From: Pythium myriotylum
Lineage: Eukaryota > Oomycota > Peronosporomycetes > Pythiales > Pythiaceae
DNA: 64,000 nt
Assembly (NCBI GenBank): GCA_023091665.1
Contig: JALJCQ010000023.1
Location: 1,116,001 to 1,180,000, forward strand
Reading direction: 5' to 3'
Below, in pieces: positions 20,708 through 31,772 of the stretch (position 1 is its first letter; each line of letters begins with the position of its first letter). Made by a program: the position numbers and the translations under genes. The notes beneath the pieces were generated by a model. That model searched no databases, had not been told where the DNA came from, and saw only the letters and a program-made list of their open reading frames with translations.

Positions 20708-20709
20708 GG

Positions 20710-21044
20710 TGTAACGAGGCTGACCTCGTTACGTCACGTACACTGTGGAGCAGTGTAAGAAGCGCGCAACACAGGGACTTGTGTTGGGTTGGGCAAATGG
20801 GAAACTGAATTTATGGATTAGGAAACCTAGAAAAACCTACTCTTTGTATATAAAACCTCGCAGATCCGCCCTCGGATTTCTGCCATCCACCCAATCACAA
20901 GACCTAGCGTGATTGGTGGGAAATCGGGATTATATCGTGGGATATTATCCAATCAGGAGACATCGCAACCAGATGGGTTCACGACGTTCCTATCGGACAC
21001 CATTGACATGGGTCCGTACCATGTAACGGGCACACCCCGTTACA
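20710..21044 (-). repeat. 5' LTR of gypsy-2
   Basis: 335 bp, about 98.8% identical to 13080-13415 (three substitutions and one 1-bp indel), with TG...CA ends and followed by the target duplication CATAG. Confidence 0.95.
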
Positions 21045-21049
21045 CATAG

Positions 21050-22990
21050 GGTGCGTTAGTGGCTTAACGTACTGACGTGGAACTCTATTGTGAAACGTGG
21101 CACGACTGCAGCCTGGTTCGGACTCTCCCAACCCACAACTCATCTCGAATTTCGCAGGCAAAAGCAAACCATGAAGATTCGTTAGGACCAGCTTTCAGCT
21201 TGAAAAGAGCCTCGCATTAAACACTTCTATCAGTTGCATTGAAATAACAATACTATATAATAAGCAATTATGTCAATATAACACCGAATAAACTGTGCTT
21301 CGATGTATTATCTTGTTTTTGTCGAGTCCTACACCAGACGTCGAATCGTTTGCGAAGCCCGACGCAGCGTATAAATTCTATCTCGCACGCTCACGGATAG
21401 GATCAGATCCGGAAGAGAGGGCTGTTCGATAGGGGGTACTCGAGGAGGCGGAAGAACTCGTATGGGAATTTGGGACATGCTCGCACCCGCAACCTCCCCA
21501 TACTTCGAATTTAAACGCACATGCTAGCTGAACCTAGATGTTGACCTCTTTGCTGCGACTTGGACAGTCAGCAGCGGCATAAGGTCGATGTGAATATGAC
21601 TGACTCAGTTTTCACAACAATGGACATGCTTCTCTAGTGTCTAGAGACCGTCGAAGACAATCGCGAAAGGAAATAGTCGCTCAAACCGGTGAATGGAGTG
21701 ATACAAGAGGTCAAGACAACGAAGTCTGTCCCGGCTGTGGCCAAATCGTTGGGGCTTCTGTCACATAAACGAGGCAGAATCAGACGAACTTAGCCTCTGA
21801 ATGTCCTGAGATGTGCACTAAAGTAGAGGCTATCGGTTGATCTAGGGCGCGGCGGTGCTCCCAGCCATCCCAACTTGAGCGCGAGGACTTTCACATACTG
21901 TACCACACACTACCATGACTCTGTGTGAGCTTGTTGGCTTCCTACTATCCCGCCTTCCGTCGGCGAACCCACTAGTAAGCGTTCTTGTCAGGCCCATATC
22001 GATCGTGAGCCGGAAAGTAGACTCAAGCACCGGACTCGATCCACCGTACCTCGTGAGACCGTGTGGCTTCAAGCACTGGAAAGTGGCGGCTGTGGAGGGA
22101 GAAACGCGCACGCACGAGCGCATGGAGATGGGGCCGCAGTCGTGCGTGAATGCACCCGCGACGCTTCGCGAACAGCCACCGGAAACCGCCGCGTGAGTCC
22201 ATCCGAGTTTGTCGAAACGGAAGCCGAGCTTTTCTTAGAGCTCCGAGTCCCACGCAACGCCAGCTCCAAGAAAAAAAAACTAACAATCAGCAGCTCCAAC
22301 TGAGAGTGCAGACCTTGCGTCGTCGCGACTGGTCTCGATTCCAAGCAACGAGTCAAAAGATGGCCAAACTTCCTCACGTTGGATGGTCCATCGCCTCAGT
22401 CGGCTAAGATCCCTCGTGGGTTTCGATTTCGAAGAGTACATGGGTACACGCCCATCTTCTTCAACGAGATCCATCCCGGTGGCAACTCTCGCTGACTAGA
22501 GTTGGTGATCGTTTCTCCCGAGATTCTTATCCGAATAGTAATATTTGTGGGTGTTTCTCAAGGAGTGGATGGGCGCGTTTTCCTAAAGTTTAGGAATCGA
22601 TGGCCCGACTTTTTCTGGCGGCAAAAACGGTTGGGAGGCGTTCTTTTTGGGCGGGGGATGCGAGCGCAAATGTTCCATTTTTTTTCTTTCTTCTTGGTGA
22701 AGAAAACGGCGGGGTTAGGTTTTTCCCTCCAATAAAACCTTCTTCCCGCCATCTCCTTCAACGGCAACGGGTCTCGTCCACCGGCCCTTGGTGGTTTATT
22801 TTTCTCTCGGTTCTGCCCCCGCCCCCCTCCAGAAGCCCAAACCCGTCGGCGGTTTTAATAGGAACCCATACAATTCCCAAGTGGTTGGAGCGAAAGAAAG
22901 AAACTCCCGTCGTGGGCTGGCTGGCCTCCCCGCGGGCCAAAGTGGGCCGGACTGACTTCCGGCCCGTCGCGGGTGGGCGGGCGGGTGGGC
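21050..22990. other. Intergenic; no gene recognised
   Basis: About 1.9 kb with only short frames on both strands. A run of A at about 22270 and long T and C runs at 22680-22840 are the only marked low-complexity features. The stretch just before 23017 probably holds the promoter of the DYRK kinase gene. Confidence 0.5.
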
Positions 22991-23016
22991 AGACGGAAAG
23001 AGAAACGAGCGGGAGC

Positions 23017-24986
23017 ATGGCACGCGCCGGCATGGAGGGCGAGCTCGCGGGCGGCGGCGCGGCGCAGGAGGCGCTCGCGGGCGGCGGCGACGGCGACGAG
23101 CGCGCGCAGCTGGCCGCGGCGGTCGCGGGCGTGGCGCTCTCGGCGCGAACGGACGACGAGAAGCCCGTCTTCCAGCTCTCGAAGCACCTCATCCAGACCT
23201 ACAACCTCATCAACCAGGTAAAGTGACGAGGCGCCACTTCAACTTGCCGCGCGACTGAGAGCGTGGCGCGCAGAACTACTACAAGCAGCGCAAGCTCGCG
23301 CAGGACGGACTCTTCCCGCGCAAGAAGAAGAGCGCGCTCAAGAGCGACGGCGGCGACGACTACCAGTTCGCCGACGACGAAGAGCTCTTCCACGGACGGT
23401 ACCTCGTGCGCAACAAGAAGCTGGGCACGGTACGTGGGCTGCGGCGGTGGGCTGGGGGGCAGAACAAGGAGAGCTAAGCGGCGGGTGGCTCGCAGGGCTC
23501 GTTCGGGCAGGTCGTGGAGGCGTTCGACACCAAGGCCAAGCAAGAGGTGGCCATCAAGATCGTCAAGAAGAAAAAGAACTTCACGTCGCAGGCCCAGACC
23601 GAGATCGGCATCCTCGAGGCGCTCCAGTCCACGGGCCATCCGGGTAGCAAGTTTATCGGTGCGTAGCGCTGCTCAGGGACCATTGTACTCGTACGAGATA
23701 GACTGATTTGGGGTTTGGTCTGCTCAGTTCAACTGCTCGACAAGTTCATGCACAAGGATCACCAGTGCATCGTGTTCGAACGCCTGGACTTGAACCTGTA
23801 TGAGCTGCTCAAGAAGACAGGCTTCAATGGCATCGGTCTGAAGCTGCTACGGAAGTTGACGCGACAGATTCTTGAGGTCGGTAGTTCTTGGTGGGTTCAG
23901 ATAGAACTCGAACAAAAGGCTCACAGTTCAGTTCGTGTTCAGGGACTCGAGTATTTGGCGGACCCCACGATCAATATCGTGCATTGTGACCTTAAGCCCG
24001 AGAACATCCTGCTCGTCCAGCACAACCGGAGTCAACTCAAGATTATCGATTTTGGAAGTTCGTGTTTATCTCAAAAGCAAATGTACCAGTACATCCAGAG
24101 CCGGTTCTACCGGTCCCCCGAGGTCATTCTCGGTATGAAGTATTCTCCAGCTATTGACATGTGGAGTCTAGCGTGCATCATGGTTAGTGTTGGTCACTTG
24201 ATTGTGATATCGCGCGCACATTTTGCTAATAGCCCTGTTCGATATCCGTTGTTTAGGTGGAAATGCACACTGGCAAGCCGCTATTCGGAGGGGTTGATCA
24301 GCACGACCAATTGCGTCGGATAACGAACGTGCTGGGTATGCCACCACGTGAGATGATCGACCGGGCCAACCCTAATTTCCGGAGGGATTATTTTGACGAG
24401 ATTGTCGTCGCAGAAGGTGAAAACCGCCTGACGGATTATCGTCTAAAACTTCGAAAGTCCAGTTCAAGCTCACGTATGGCGAGCGAGACGGACAATCCGA
24501 TCACGCTTGCTGAGATTCTTGGCGTGGAGACGGGCGGTCCTGGTGGACGTCGGCTCAACAAGCCCGATCACACAGTTCAAGACTATCGTCTCTTGCTGGA
24601 CCTTCTCCAGCGGATGCTTGACTACAAGTACGTTGCATGTTATCTTCCAGCACAATCCCTTCCAAAACAGGTATTGACGATGTTGCCCTTGCACAGCCCA
24701 AAGACACGGATAACGCCGGCAGAGGCACTTCTTCATCCATTCATCTCCGCCTACAGAATATCGGAAACGGTATGGTGATTCACAGTTGCAAACCCTATTT
24801 ATCGGCCCAGTTTGCTGACTAGAGGCGTGTGACTAACAGCGTGAGAAGAAGTCCAAGCTGCTGCGGTCGAACCACATGCGGGATGTCTACAGCACAGACA
24901 CCGAGATGCATTCCATGTTTGTCGACTCGAATATGGATCGCATCAAGCAGCGAAGGCTCTACGACACTCGCGACTCAATACTCTGA
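23017..24986 (+). CDS. DYRK-family dual-specificity protein kinase
   Basis: Eight exons: 23017-23217, 23274-23429, 23496-23658, 23728-23876, 23943-24182, 24257-24627, 24697-24769, 24840-24986. All joints are GT–AG and all phases close, giving 499 residues. A short Gly/Ala/Glu-rich N-terminus leads to a DYRK-homology stretch (KPVFQLSKHLIQTYNLINQ), then the Gly loop LGTGSFGQV, catalytic Lys in VAIKIV, HCDLKPENILL, IDFGSSC, an activation loop QMYQYIQSRFYRSPEV and the CMGC segment EMHTGKPLFGG. The Y-Q-Y loop is the site where DYRKs autophosphorylate tyrosine; they then act on Ser/Thr. Between FDEI and HTVQDY is a Ser-rich insert of about 45 residues. The class looks closest to DYRK1/Minibrain. 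The frame is open upstream of 23017, but this ATG gives the expected start. Confidence 0.93.
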
Positions 24987-25421
24987 GGGCAGGTCGAAGT
25001 GAAGCCCGTGTAAGCCGATAGGGCAAGCGTTGCTTGCTTGATCGCAATCGTAGAGGCCAAGCGTCGAGGTGGAAGGTATAAACCGCGACGTCACGCCTCG
25101 AGGTTATCGCCTCCAGGATGGTAAGCCGCCACAGACTCCGACGTCGTCAAGCCGGCCGATGGGCGCGTGCGCCAGGAACTATCCACGCACGTATCAACAC
25201 TTCCTGTGCAGCTTGGCAGCTGCGAAATCTCGTTCGCCAGCACCTGTGATCGAGAGACCCGTCCGAAGTATTATAGTTTGACTCTCACCCCAAATTGAAG
25301 CACAATAATGAAGACAGTTAAAGTATCCACAAAAGCCCCGAGAGAGCGCGGGAGATGGATTGACTGTGTCTACGCCGAGGCGACTCGTGATCCTACGAAT
25401 CTTGAGCTGCTGGGTCTGGAC
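24987..25421. other. Convergent intergenic region
   Basis: Lies between the 3' ends of the DYRK kinase and eS12 genes. I see no coding signal. Confidence 0.5.
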
Positions 25422-25832
25422 TTAGTTCTCGCCCTGGCGCTTGAGGTACTCGAGGAGCACGTTGAGCGCGTGGGACTCCTCACCGAAGTCCGTGATCACG
25501 GCGCACGACGTGGACACGACCTTGCGGGCCTCACCCGAGGCGTCGATCTTGCAGAGACCGCACCACTCGCCGAGCTGCTTGCCCGTGGGGACGAGGATGA
25601 GGTTGACGCCGTGCTCCTCGCAGAGCGCGCGCACGAGCTTGCTGTAGCTGGGCTCGTCGCAGTCCTGGGCGAGCACGCAGAGACGCGCGCGGCGCGAGTC
25701 GAGCGCCTTGGCGGCCTCGTGGAGACCGCGCTTGAGGCCGTCGTGGATGAGGGCCTTCTTGAGCACCTCCTTGAGGGCCTCCATCTCGCCGAGCTCCTTC
25801 GGGACTTCCGCAACCACTTCCTCAGCCGACAT
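25422..25832 (-). CDS. RPS12: 40S ribosomal protein S12 (eS12)
   Basis: 136 residues in a single exon, the usual size for eS12. Typical blocks are [55 protein letters not shown] and [17 protein letters not shown]. The protein belongs to the L7Ae/eS12 RNA-binding fold and sits in the beak of the small ribosomal subunit. The start is the first ATG of the frame. The gene is divergent from the HAT/TPR gene, with 245 bp between the two start codons, which probably serves both as promoter. Confidence 0.98.
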   Translation of the reverse strand: MSAEEVVAEVPKELGEMEALKEVLKKALIHDGLKRGLHEAAKALDSRRARLCVLAQDCDEPSYSKLVRALCEEHGVNLILVPTGKQLGEWCGLCKIDASGEARKVVSTSCAVITDFGEESHALNVLLEYLKRQGEN

Positions 25833-26077
25833 GATGATGCTTCTTGTTCTGCAAAAAACGAGAAATCTGTGGACGTCCTCGGAAGCGCGTTTTCGCTAAT
25901 GCCTTTCCTCCACGCCGAGGCAACAAACAAGCAGCTCCCATTGACTGGTGCACAAAGCCCCTCAGGAGCTCTGCTACCTTCGCGCAACCTTCCCCCGATT
26001 CAGTGACTCTCCCTCGCGCGAACGACTTGCGGCCGTCACTGACAATTGCTTGTGGTCCGACAATAATCGAGAAGCTC

Positions 26078-28156
26078 ATGCGCATCGCGAGCACGGCCGC
26101 GTTCGCGCGCGCCACGCGAGCCCCGGCGGCGTCGTGGCGCGTGTCGCATGCGCCGTCTGCCGCTGGTGGCAGCCAGCTTTCTCCGCGGCTCGTGCGGTCG
26201 CTGTGGGCGGCGCCGCGTCGCCTCGCGTGCGCGTCGCTCGCGTCGTCGGCGTCGTGGTCTCCGCTGTCTCCCGCGGCGCCGCGGCTCGCCATCGCGTGCG
26301 CGCAGACGCGTGGCTTCAAGACGGACCGTCTCTACGCCGGACAAGACGCGGCGCGAGAGAATGAGAAGAAGTTCTCGGAGCTCTCGGGCAAGATCCCGTG
26401 GGAGCCCGAGATGAAGTTCCTCGAAGGCATCAAGCACAGCTGGCAGTCGCCCGAGCCCAACCTGAACGAGCTCATCCGCGAAGACCTGCCGCTCGCGCGA
26501 AACCTCTTCCGCAACGTGCTGCAGCAGCACTACCAGAAGGATATGGGCATGTGGAACAAGTGGGGCTGCATGGAGTGGAAGGCCGGCAACTACGACCTCG
26601 CCCGCATGATCTTCGCCAAGGCCTCCAAGGTCTCGTTCCACCCGGAGCTCTGGCAGTCGTGGGCGTCGATGGAGATGGAAGCCAAGAACTACCTCGAGGC
26701 CAAACGGCTCTACAAGGTGATCCTCGCGACCGACCCTATGAGCGCGATGGCTGGACTCGGCATGGCGTTGCTCGAGTGCGAGATCGGGCAGCATGCCAAG
26801 GCAAGAGAAAGGTTCGAAGCACTCATCGAGCACCACTCGGACGACGTGCTCGTGCTGCAGGCCTTCGGTGTCTTTGAGGCGCGGCAGCAGAACATGGCAC
26901 TGGCTAGAGACCTCTTCGAGACGGCCACCGAGCACCCAAACGCCTCGGCCCAGGTATGGCACGCCTGGGGCAAGGCTGAGTACGACTGCGGATTCTACAA
27001 GAATGCGCTCACCGTGCTTAACCGAGGTATGCACAAGTTCCCGACGCACAAATGGCTTGTGCAGCTCGCGGCCATGGCTCACTATAAGCTCGGCGACATT
27101 TTTGAAGCCAGACGCGGATTCCACCGCCTTGTCGCCGGTGGCTTGTACGTCGAACCCTCGAGCTACAATGCGTACGCCAAGATGGAACAGGAGCTTGGGT
27201 ATGAAGACATTGCGATCGGTTTGTATAACGAAGCGTTGCGAACATACCCGGAGCACGTGCCGAGCGCCATGTCGCTCGCAATCCTCCACCATAAGCTGGG
27301 TAACGTCGACCGAGCCCGCAAGGTGTTCGAAAACTCGCTGGAGCGGATACCTATCAAGCACTCGGCAACCCACTACCTTGCAGATATGATGTACGCTTGG
27401 GGCACCTTCGAAGAGCAGTATGCGCTCGAATATGAACATGCCAAGGAGCTGTACACCGAAGTGACGAAAACCATGCCGACTCACGCCGACGGCTGGAAGG
27501 CGCTTGCTCGCGTGGAAAGTCGACTCGGAAATCTCGAAGCGGCACGAGCCACCATCGCGCGCGCGGGTCAATACGTCAAGACGGATGTGCCACTGATTAT
27601 CGAGCAGGCCAAGATCGAGCAGAAGAACAAGAATTTCGCGGCTGCGCGAAGATCCTACGAGAAGGCGCTCAAGTTGGACCCGTCCCGTGCCGCAGTGTGG
27701 AACATGCGCGCCTTAATGGAGCTTCGGCTGGACCCGGAGCGCTGCAAGAACATCATCGAAAACGCCTTGTCTGTAATCCCCAAGTACGAGAAGAAGAGCT
27801 GGGCCATCCTCATGTGCACGTACGGGCGGGCATTTGCGGCTCTCGAAGACTACGAGAAGGCAGTCGCGGCCTTCCAGAACTCGTTCAAACTCGGCTCCAA
27901 GAACTGGGAGACGCACGTGATCTACACCGAGAGCGTACTGCAGCCCAACGGCGCTTGGGACGACGCGCGGAAACACTTGCTGGCAGCGTGGCGGCTGCTG
28001 CCCAAGAGCGACAAGAAGCGAGCGAGTGTCGAGCAGAAGATCCGCGCTGTGGATGAACAGCTCAAACAGCTGAAAACGGATGCAAACGAGCACGACGAAG
28101 AAGACAAAGCGGCCTACGACGACGAGGACGACGAGGTGCACGACCAGCTGCCCTGA
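26078..28156 (+). CDS. Organelle-targeted HAT/TPR-repeat protein
   Basis: 692 residues in one exon from the ATG at 26078; the frame is open upstream but this ATG gives a clean Arg/Ala/Ser-rich N-terminus of about 75 residues without acids, typical of a mitochondrial presequence. Residues about 110-650 are built of about 14 tandem 34-residue helical repeats of the HAT/TPR type, with paired aromatics (MWNKWGCMEWKAGNY, LWQSWASMEME, VWHAWGKAEYDCG). The C-terminus is acidic. The closest architecture I know is the HCF107/Mbb1 class of organelle RNA-processing factors, whose HAT repeats bind RNA ends. Targeting to mitochondria and a role in organelle RNA stability are inference. Confidence 0.88.
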   Translation: MRIASTAAFARATRAPAASWRVSHAPSAAGGSQLSPRLVRSLWAAPRRLACASLASSASWSPLSPAAPRLAIACAQTRGFKTDRLYAGQDAARENEKKFSELSGKIPWEPEMKFLEGIKHSWQSPEPNLNELIREDLPLARNLFRNVLQQHYQKDMGMWNKWGCMEWKAGNYDLARMIFAKASKVSFHPELWQSWASMEMEAKNYLEAKRLYKVILATDPMSAMAGLGMALLECEIGQHAKARERFEALIEHHSDDVLVLQAFGVFEARQQNMALARDLFETATEHPNASAQVWHAWGKAEYDCGFYKNALTVLNRGMHKFPTHKWLVQLAAMAHYKLGDIFEARRGFHRLVAGGLYVEPSSYNAYAKMEQELGYEDIAIGLYNEALRTYPEHVPSAMSLAILHHKLGNVDRARKVFENSLERIPIKHSATHYLADMMYAWGTFEEQYALEYEHAKELYTEVTKTMPTHADGWKALARVESRLGNLEAARATIARAGQYVKTDVPLIIEQAKIEQKNKNFAAARRSYEKALKLDPSRAAVWNMRALMELRLDPERCKNIIENALSVIPKYEKKSWAILMCTYGRAFAALEDYEKAVAAFQNSFKLGSKNWETHVIYTESVLQPNGAWDDARKHLLAAWRLLPKSDKKRASVEQKIRAVDEQLKQLKTDANEHDEEDKAAYDDEDDEVHDQLP

Positions 28157-28351
28157 GCAGTCTGAACAATACCCCTTTGATGTAGATCGCGTCGTTTCGG
28201 TATTGTGTTTCGTAGAATGCCCCCTATCGAATGTTGCCGATGTTGAGGTTGCTTGAACATCGGCAGAATGATTGCGATGGATACTCGAATGTTACTCGAA
28301 TGTCTTCTGTTGAACAGCTATTTTGCTCACTTCGTCAATCTCGATCTCTCG

Positions 28352-30151
28352 ATGGCACGCGGAGGGTCGGGCCGAGCGCCGTCTCCGCTTGCGGCGGCGC
28401 TGGCGTGTGCTTCGCCACAGGCCGCAGACGGAGACGACGACGTCCGCGAGCGGCTGCTGAGCCCTCGGGATCGGGATCCGGCGCAGGCCAAAGCACGCGC
28501 GCAAGATCGCGACGACGACGATGATGACGACGACGCCTTCACGCACGAGGAGCTCCTCCACGCGGTCGGGTCCTTCTCGACGATCGTGTGGCCTGTGGCC
28601 GTGACGATGCTGATCGCCAGGTATGTGGTGAATTCTCTGCGCGGCGAACGTGGAGAGACGAGGTGGTCACGTGGACATTGGACAGTTTCGTCTCGCTGAA
28701 CGTTGTGGATCCAGACATGGCCGAGGCGCTGTCGAGGTGAGTCGAAGATCGTGGGCAGTAGATGGAGGGGTGGCTGTGTGTTAATCTGATGACTGGGTGC
28801 GACAGCGCCTACCTGGTTTATGGGCCGAGCGAAGACGCGGACGCGAGCGACGGCACCAAGTTTGAGCAGGCAGTGGTCAACGCGCTCGTGATCGTGTGCT
28901 TCTTTCTCGTCGCGACGTTCGTCATTGTTGCGTGCTACAAGTTCAATTTCAATCGCGTACGTTGCGGTAGCCTTTCAAGACAAATCGTATCTTCTCGTAT
29001 TCACTATGAGATGTTTTTGCCGTAGATTCTGATCGGCTACATGATGTTTTCGTCGGCGATGTTGCTGGGTCTACTCGGCGGCAACATTCTTCTCATCACC
29101 ATGGCGCAATTTGAGCTCATTGTCGACAGCTTCAGTTTCTGGATCGGCATGTACAACTTTGCGGTCGTGGGCGTCATCGCGGTCTTCTACCAAAAAGGCA
29201 CGCCGACTTGGCTCGCTCAGATCTACTTGGTCATCACGTCGGTAATCATGGCGTGGCAGCTTGGCCAGTTCCCCGAGTGGAGTACGTGGGCGCTCGTCGT
29301 CGTCCTCGCCTTCTACGATCTCTGCGCTGTTCTCACGCCTTGCGGCCCGCTCAAGTGGCTCGTGAACCTCGTCCAACAAGAAGGCCGTCCGCTTCCAGGT
29401 CTTCTCTACGAGGCCGAGATCAAACACTCCCACGCGCAGTACTCTCCGCCGCGCGCGGAGAGCATCCATCGATCTCCACAACAGATTGCAAGCCACGGAG
29501 AGCAATATTATCAATACGAATCCGATGACCAGCTGCGTGGTTCCCACACTTCGCCTCCACGGAACGCCAGCCCCTCATCAACGCAGCGCGCAAACCACGA
29601 CGATATCTTGAGGCAGCGGCTGACGCAGTTCTATGAAAGGTACAATCCGGCTGCGATTCCAAAGATTGACCGTATCATCGAGCGGTATCGTGGGCGCGAA
29701 CGCGAGCTGTGGCACGACATCTATCGGAAATATGCACAGGAAGAAGGAGGTAAACATGATTTGATCGGGCTGATCACGACTTTGCGTGGTCTCACGTAAT
29801 TGCTGAGTTGCAGAAGAAGCTAGCACAATCAAGCTCGGACTGGGCGACTTCGTCTTCTACAGTGTCCTGGTCTCGCGAGCAGCGATGTACGATTTCGCCG
29901 CCATGGTTGCCTGTCTTGTGACTGTGCTTGTGGTGCGTGCCCATTGGACTTGATTGATTGCAGGCTCTTGTTGATTGTTCATCAATGTCATGTAGGGTCT
30001 TGGAGGGACGTTGTTTTTGCTCGGCATATACAAGAAGGCGTTGCCAGCGCTTCCAATTTCGATCTTGTTGGCTGTCACAGTGTACTTCTGGATGCGCTCG
30101 ACCTATTTCCCGTTCATCGAATCGTATCTCCGCGGAATCAACGCAATGTGA
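28352..30151 (+). CDS. Presenilin, gamma-secretase catalytic subunit
   Basis: Six exons: 28352-28620, 28686-28736, 28806-28956, 29026-29749, 29814-29932, 29996-30151; all phases close, 489 residues. Multi-pass membrane protease of the aspartyl GxGD type. First catalytic Asp in FYDLCAVL (about residue 255), second in KLGLGDFVFYS (about residue 410), and the conserved PAL motif in KKALPALPIS near the C-terminus. The early block AYLVYGPSEDADA corresponds to the YL-Y-PF region of known presenilins. A long hydrophilic loop between the two catalytic helices is Ser/Gln/His-rich, as expected for the cytosolic loop cut during maturation. The N-terminus has a poly-Asp run. It acts in ER/endosomal membranes with nicastrin, APH-1 and PEN-2. 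Confidence 0.96.
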
Positions 30152-30194
30152 AGACTCACAGAAAGCGATAATAATCTCGACCATTATGAATGCT

Positions 30195-31772
30195 TTAAAT
30201 AAATCGATTTTGAACGATGCACTCATGAACAAACCTAGATAAAAACCCGAATCCGAGAAGATGGAGTGCCTCAAGCTCGACCTTGAAAGGTAAACGATGG
30301 CTTGTCCATTCGTTAAGCTCCTCCTTGTACGCAGGTTGTGTCTGGGCAATACTTGAGGATCGGAATTGCTCACTAGATTTCATAGCTGGCACTAGTTACC
30401 TCAATAAAGGATGACTTTGTCAGTGAAGCCGCTGTGTGCATATCCTTCGATGACAGTGGCTTGAACGCCGGAGATGGTAGCGCCAGTGCTTCAATTGAGG
30501 TTGGTCGGAGACCTATCCACCGTATGTCGATTGCTGGATTTCAAGAAACGTTTATCACACAGTAGTGATTCTTCAACATGTTGAGTGATCCATACTGTAA
30601 GGTTCGGTGTCGATAGGCATGCGGGCAGACCCTAAGCGATATGTAAGCTGACCAACCGAGGTTAGATTCTGATCATCTAAAACAATTATTGGCAAGGCAA
30701 ACCATGATCGATAATCCAAACGGGTTGCAATCGGAGACGCCGTAAACTGGTATGTTGAGTTCGCGACTGAGGATGCTGACAAAAATTCTGCGATTTAGTT
30801 AGAACAAGTACAGACTGCCCCCCTTGTCTTGGTCTGACCGAGTTGCAAGATCAGGAAAACCTCGTCCTGTGACAAGAATGCTTGGTATTTGATCTGTAAA
30901 TTTGTCCTCTCTTCAAGCAATTTGTGAGAGAGGGAGGGTAGTTGACTGTTGGACTTCGAACTGTACCTTAACCGATTGAAAATTCCTAACCACCCACAGC
31001 CTGATCAGGAAAAGAACAATGGAATTGCCCTGATCACTACGCACCATCCTTCTCTACAACGACGATGCACTGTGCGTCTGACTGCCTGTTCGACCATGCT
31101 GGGGTAAGTCGCGAACGCAATCGACGGTTGATATGTTCACGTACACATTCGATGGATCGATCTGGAGGAGTTGCTGGGTAATTGGATGCTCATGTCCGTC
31201 TCCATAATTCTTCCATTTGTTTTCACTCTGGATGTAAATTCTCAGAAAAGCGGAGAAAACCGTGCATGAGATACTTCAGACCTTAATCTCCAACGAGCCG
31301 CTGAAGCACCCTTTCGTTGCGCCAAAGATATTCAGACTGCTACGTGGTACGCGAAGGATAGCACCCGCATCTAGAAGGAATAAGATCATCATGCTTCAGC
31401 TTGTTTCATTCATTGAAGGATCCAAATGTTCACCAATGATGGCTTCGTCAGCTTCGCCTTGATTTTTAAAGAACGGGTGCAAGTAGTACAGCTCTCTCTA
31501 GAAATAAACTTGTATGACGACAAGAATCTTTCAACATACCCAAGTTTCCGCACCTGTGTCACGGTTTTCCCTTCTATCAACAGCTCGTGGACTGTCTGTA
31601 GCACGAGCCACACGGCAGTGTACTTTCGTGCGCTTCCTCGACTCTAGTACATGGTACTCGACGTGGTCATTGCCTTTATGACCTCATCTACCTCTCCGAC
31701 TTCACTCACAAACTTGACCATTCGTGTGTCGTTGTTATGGACGAGCTTGTCGTTTTCTTTATCGTAGTCCAT
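30195..31772 (-). CDS. SPO11: SPO11 / topoisomerase VI subunit A homologue, twelve short exons
   Basis: Minus-strand exons: 31772-31692, 31643-31554, 31497-31434, 31370-31282, 31227-31145, 31085-31045, 30985-30967, 30910-30839, 30787-30703, 30647-30596, 30533-30400, 30341-30195. All introns are GT–AG and every phase closes, giving 318 residues. Motifs in order: VWLVLQTVHELL, catalytic-tyrosine block TQRELYYLHPFF (Y62 likely), LRVPRSSLNIFGATKGCFSG, Toprim block CIVVVEKDG, SILVTGRGFPDLATR, IPVYGVSDCNPFG, MLTYRLGS and a C-terminal KVELEALHLLGFGFLS. SPO11 makes the meiotic double-strand breaks by a tyrosine transesterification. One exon is only 19 nt. The first exon and start are least certain. 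The gene ends 43 bp from presenilin, tail to tail. Confidence 0.9.

Larger units (their letters stand above)
13080..21044 (-). mobile_element. Gypsy-2: complete, young Ty3/gypsy chromovirus with an antisense ORF
   Basis: The element lies on the minus strand: 5' LTR 20710-21044, primer-binding site, gag, protease, reverse transcriptase/RNase H, integrase plus chromodomain, polypurine tract, 3' LTR 13080-13415. The target duplication CATAG is perfect (13075-13079 and 21045-21049). The LTRs differ by three substitutions and one 1-bp indel, so the insertion is recent. pol is interrupted by a frame change after the protease and a single missing base at the integrase start. An extra 624-codon ORF runs on the plus strand between the end of pol and the 3' LTR. 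The interior is unusually rich in short inverted repeats. Confidence 0.95.

Noticed and set aside
19583..20758. 391-codon plus-strand frame opposite gypsy-2 gag
   Set aside because: Covers only DNA already coding for gag and shows no domain. Unlike the 13444-15318 ORF it has no stretch of its own.
25069..25281. 70-codon frame between the DYRK kinase and eS12
   Set aside because: Lies in a convergent 3' region and has no recognisable protein features.
26036..27571. 511-codon minus-strand frame opposite the HAT/TPR gene
   Set aside because: Antisense shadow caused by biased third positions; no domain and no independent non-overlapping part.
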